From NCBI GenBank assembly GCA_947259865.1, contig CAMYNZ010000225.1, positions 1-6,263 of the forward strand: a stretch of 6,263 nt of DNA. Direction: 5' to 3'. This DNA is from an uncultured Desulfobacterales bacterium. GTDB taxonomy: Bacteria > Desulfobacterota > Desulfobacteria > Desulfobacterales > G020354645. Made by a program: the position numbers and the translations under genes. Below, in pieces: positions 6,033-6,263 of this stretch (the first letter of the stretch is position 1; every line of letters starts with the position of its first letter). The notes under the pieces are model-generated. The model made no database searches. It had not been told where the DNA came from and saw nothing but the letters and a program-made list of their open reading frames with translations.

Positions 6033-6061
6033 ATTATATCAAAAAAATCGAAGGATTACGA
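6033..6061 (-). promoter_or_regulatory. Weak candidate promoter for the cluster
   Basis: A perfect TATAAT -10 hexamer lies at 6033-6038 on the minus strand, preceded by a T-rich spacer. At 17-bp spacing the -35 position reads TCGTAA, which is a poor match, so recognition would rely on the -10 or on an activator. Transcription would begin near 6026, inside the ATACCGGTAT palindrome, and give a leader of about 160 bases carrying the dyads and the heptamer repeat. Confidence 0.25.
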
Positions 6062-6122
6062 GAATGTATTTTAAATAGGATGGGGCTGGTAAAACAATCC
6101 GGCACCGCAAATAACAGATAGA

Positions 6123-6263
6123 TTAGAGCAAAATCTGACTGAGGAATAGCTTGGTACGGTCGTGTTGCGGATTTTCAAAAAATTCCTGGGGGGTATTGCC
6201 CTCCACGATCTGACCCGAATCCATAAAGAGCACCCGGTGGGCTACACTCTTTGCAAAACCCAT
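6123..6263 (-). CDS. Polar amino-acid ABC transporter ATP-binding protein, C-terminal fragment
   Basis: The last 46 residues and a TAA stop are in the window; the 5' end lies beyond the right edge. The reading MGFAKSVAHRVLFMDSGQIV followed by EGNTPQEFFENPQ and RTKLFLSQILL matches the end of the GlnQ/HisP group of amino-acid ABC ATPases. There, an HEMxFA motif (the H-loop) is followed by DRV-type and FMDxGxIVExG motifs and an FFxNPxxxRtxxFLxxil ending. The H-loop His itself would be just off the window. The protein would energise import of a polar amino acid through a periplasmic binding-protein system. It is co-oriented with the downstream cluster but separated by 257 bp, so it probably belongs to a different transcription unit, although no clear terminator lies between them. 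The subfamily assignment is firm; the substrate cannot be inferred from this fragment. Confidence 0.92.
   Translation of the reverse strand: MGFAKSVAHRVLFMDSGQIVEGNTPQEFFENPQHDRTKLFLSQILL

Larger units (their letters stand above)
5866..6122. other. AT-rich intergenic leader region with repeats
   Basis: This 257-bp gap separates the transporter gene from the first cluster gene. It contains a heptamer tandem repeat (5955-5982), several short perfect inverted repeats (5920-5933, 5939-5954, 6002-6017, 6023-6032), a TATAAT box on the minus strand (6033-6038) and two copies of AACAATCCGG (5894-5903 and 6093-6102). I see no open reading frame worth calling, no RNA gene I can recognise and no convincing intrinsic terminator for the transporter gene. 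Confidence 0.6.

Overview
The window (6263 bp, moderate GC) is almost filled by one tightly packed minus-strand gene cluster, read from high to low coordinates. At the right edge (6123-6263) is the C-terminal end of a polar amino-acid ABC transporter ATPase (GlnQ/HisP type). A 257-bp AT-rich intergenic region follows (5866-6122), and then seven genes that look like a single transcription unit running off the left edge. Gene style (zinc-ribbon plus RDD membrane proteins, DUF4129/DUF4350 next to MoxR) and the TGGATAC-type heptamer repeat in the intergenic region suggest a Gram-negative environmental bacterium, perhaps Desulfobacterota. That placement is an inference from general impression, not from a marker gene.

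Cluster order in transcription direction: (1) a GYF_2 + zinc-ribbon + RDD membrane protein (5865-5107); (2) a zinc-ribbon + B-box-like + transmembrane protein (5089-4529); (3) a six-helix membrane protein with a possible split PH-like N-terminal half (4488-3430); (4) a 110-residue B-box-like single-pass membrane protein (3430-3098); (5) a polytopic DUF4129 protein (3128-1431); (6) a DUF4350 protein with two membrane anchors (1444-107); (7) the N-terminus of a MoxR-family AAA+ ATPase (110-1). Junctions are close or overlapping (TAATG, ATGA, 14-bp and 31-bp overlaps), as expected of translationally coupled genes.

The core RDD / DUF4129 / DUF4350 / MoxR (normally followed by DUF58, a vWA-like protein) is a widespread but functionally uncharacterised bacterial membrane system. 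MoxR AAA+ ATPases with vWA-type partners are generally regarded as chaperones that remodel or assemble protein complexes. Unusual here is the accessory set: three of the first four products carry Cys/His zinc-finger-like modules on membrane proteins, and two of those modules have exactly the same ligand spacing. The working model (inference) is a multi-subunit membrane complex with a cytosolic face of zinc fingers, a GYF-like domain and the DUF4129 C-terminal domain, a periplasmic face built from DUF4350 and the extracytoplasmic loop of the DUF4129 protein, and the MoxR ATPase acting from the cytosol.

I see no tRNA, rRNA, CRISPR array, insertion sequence or plus-strand gene. Regulatory calls in the 257-bp leader are weak.
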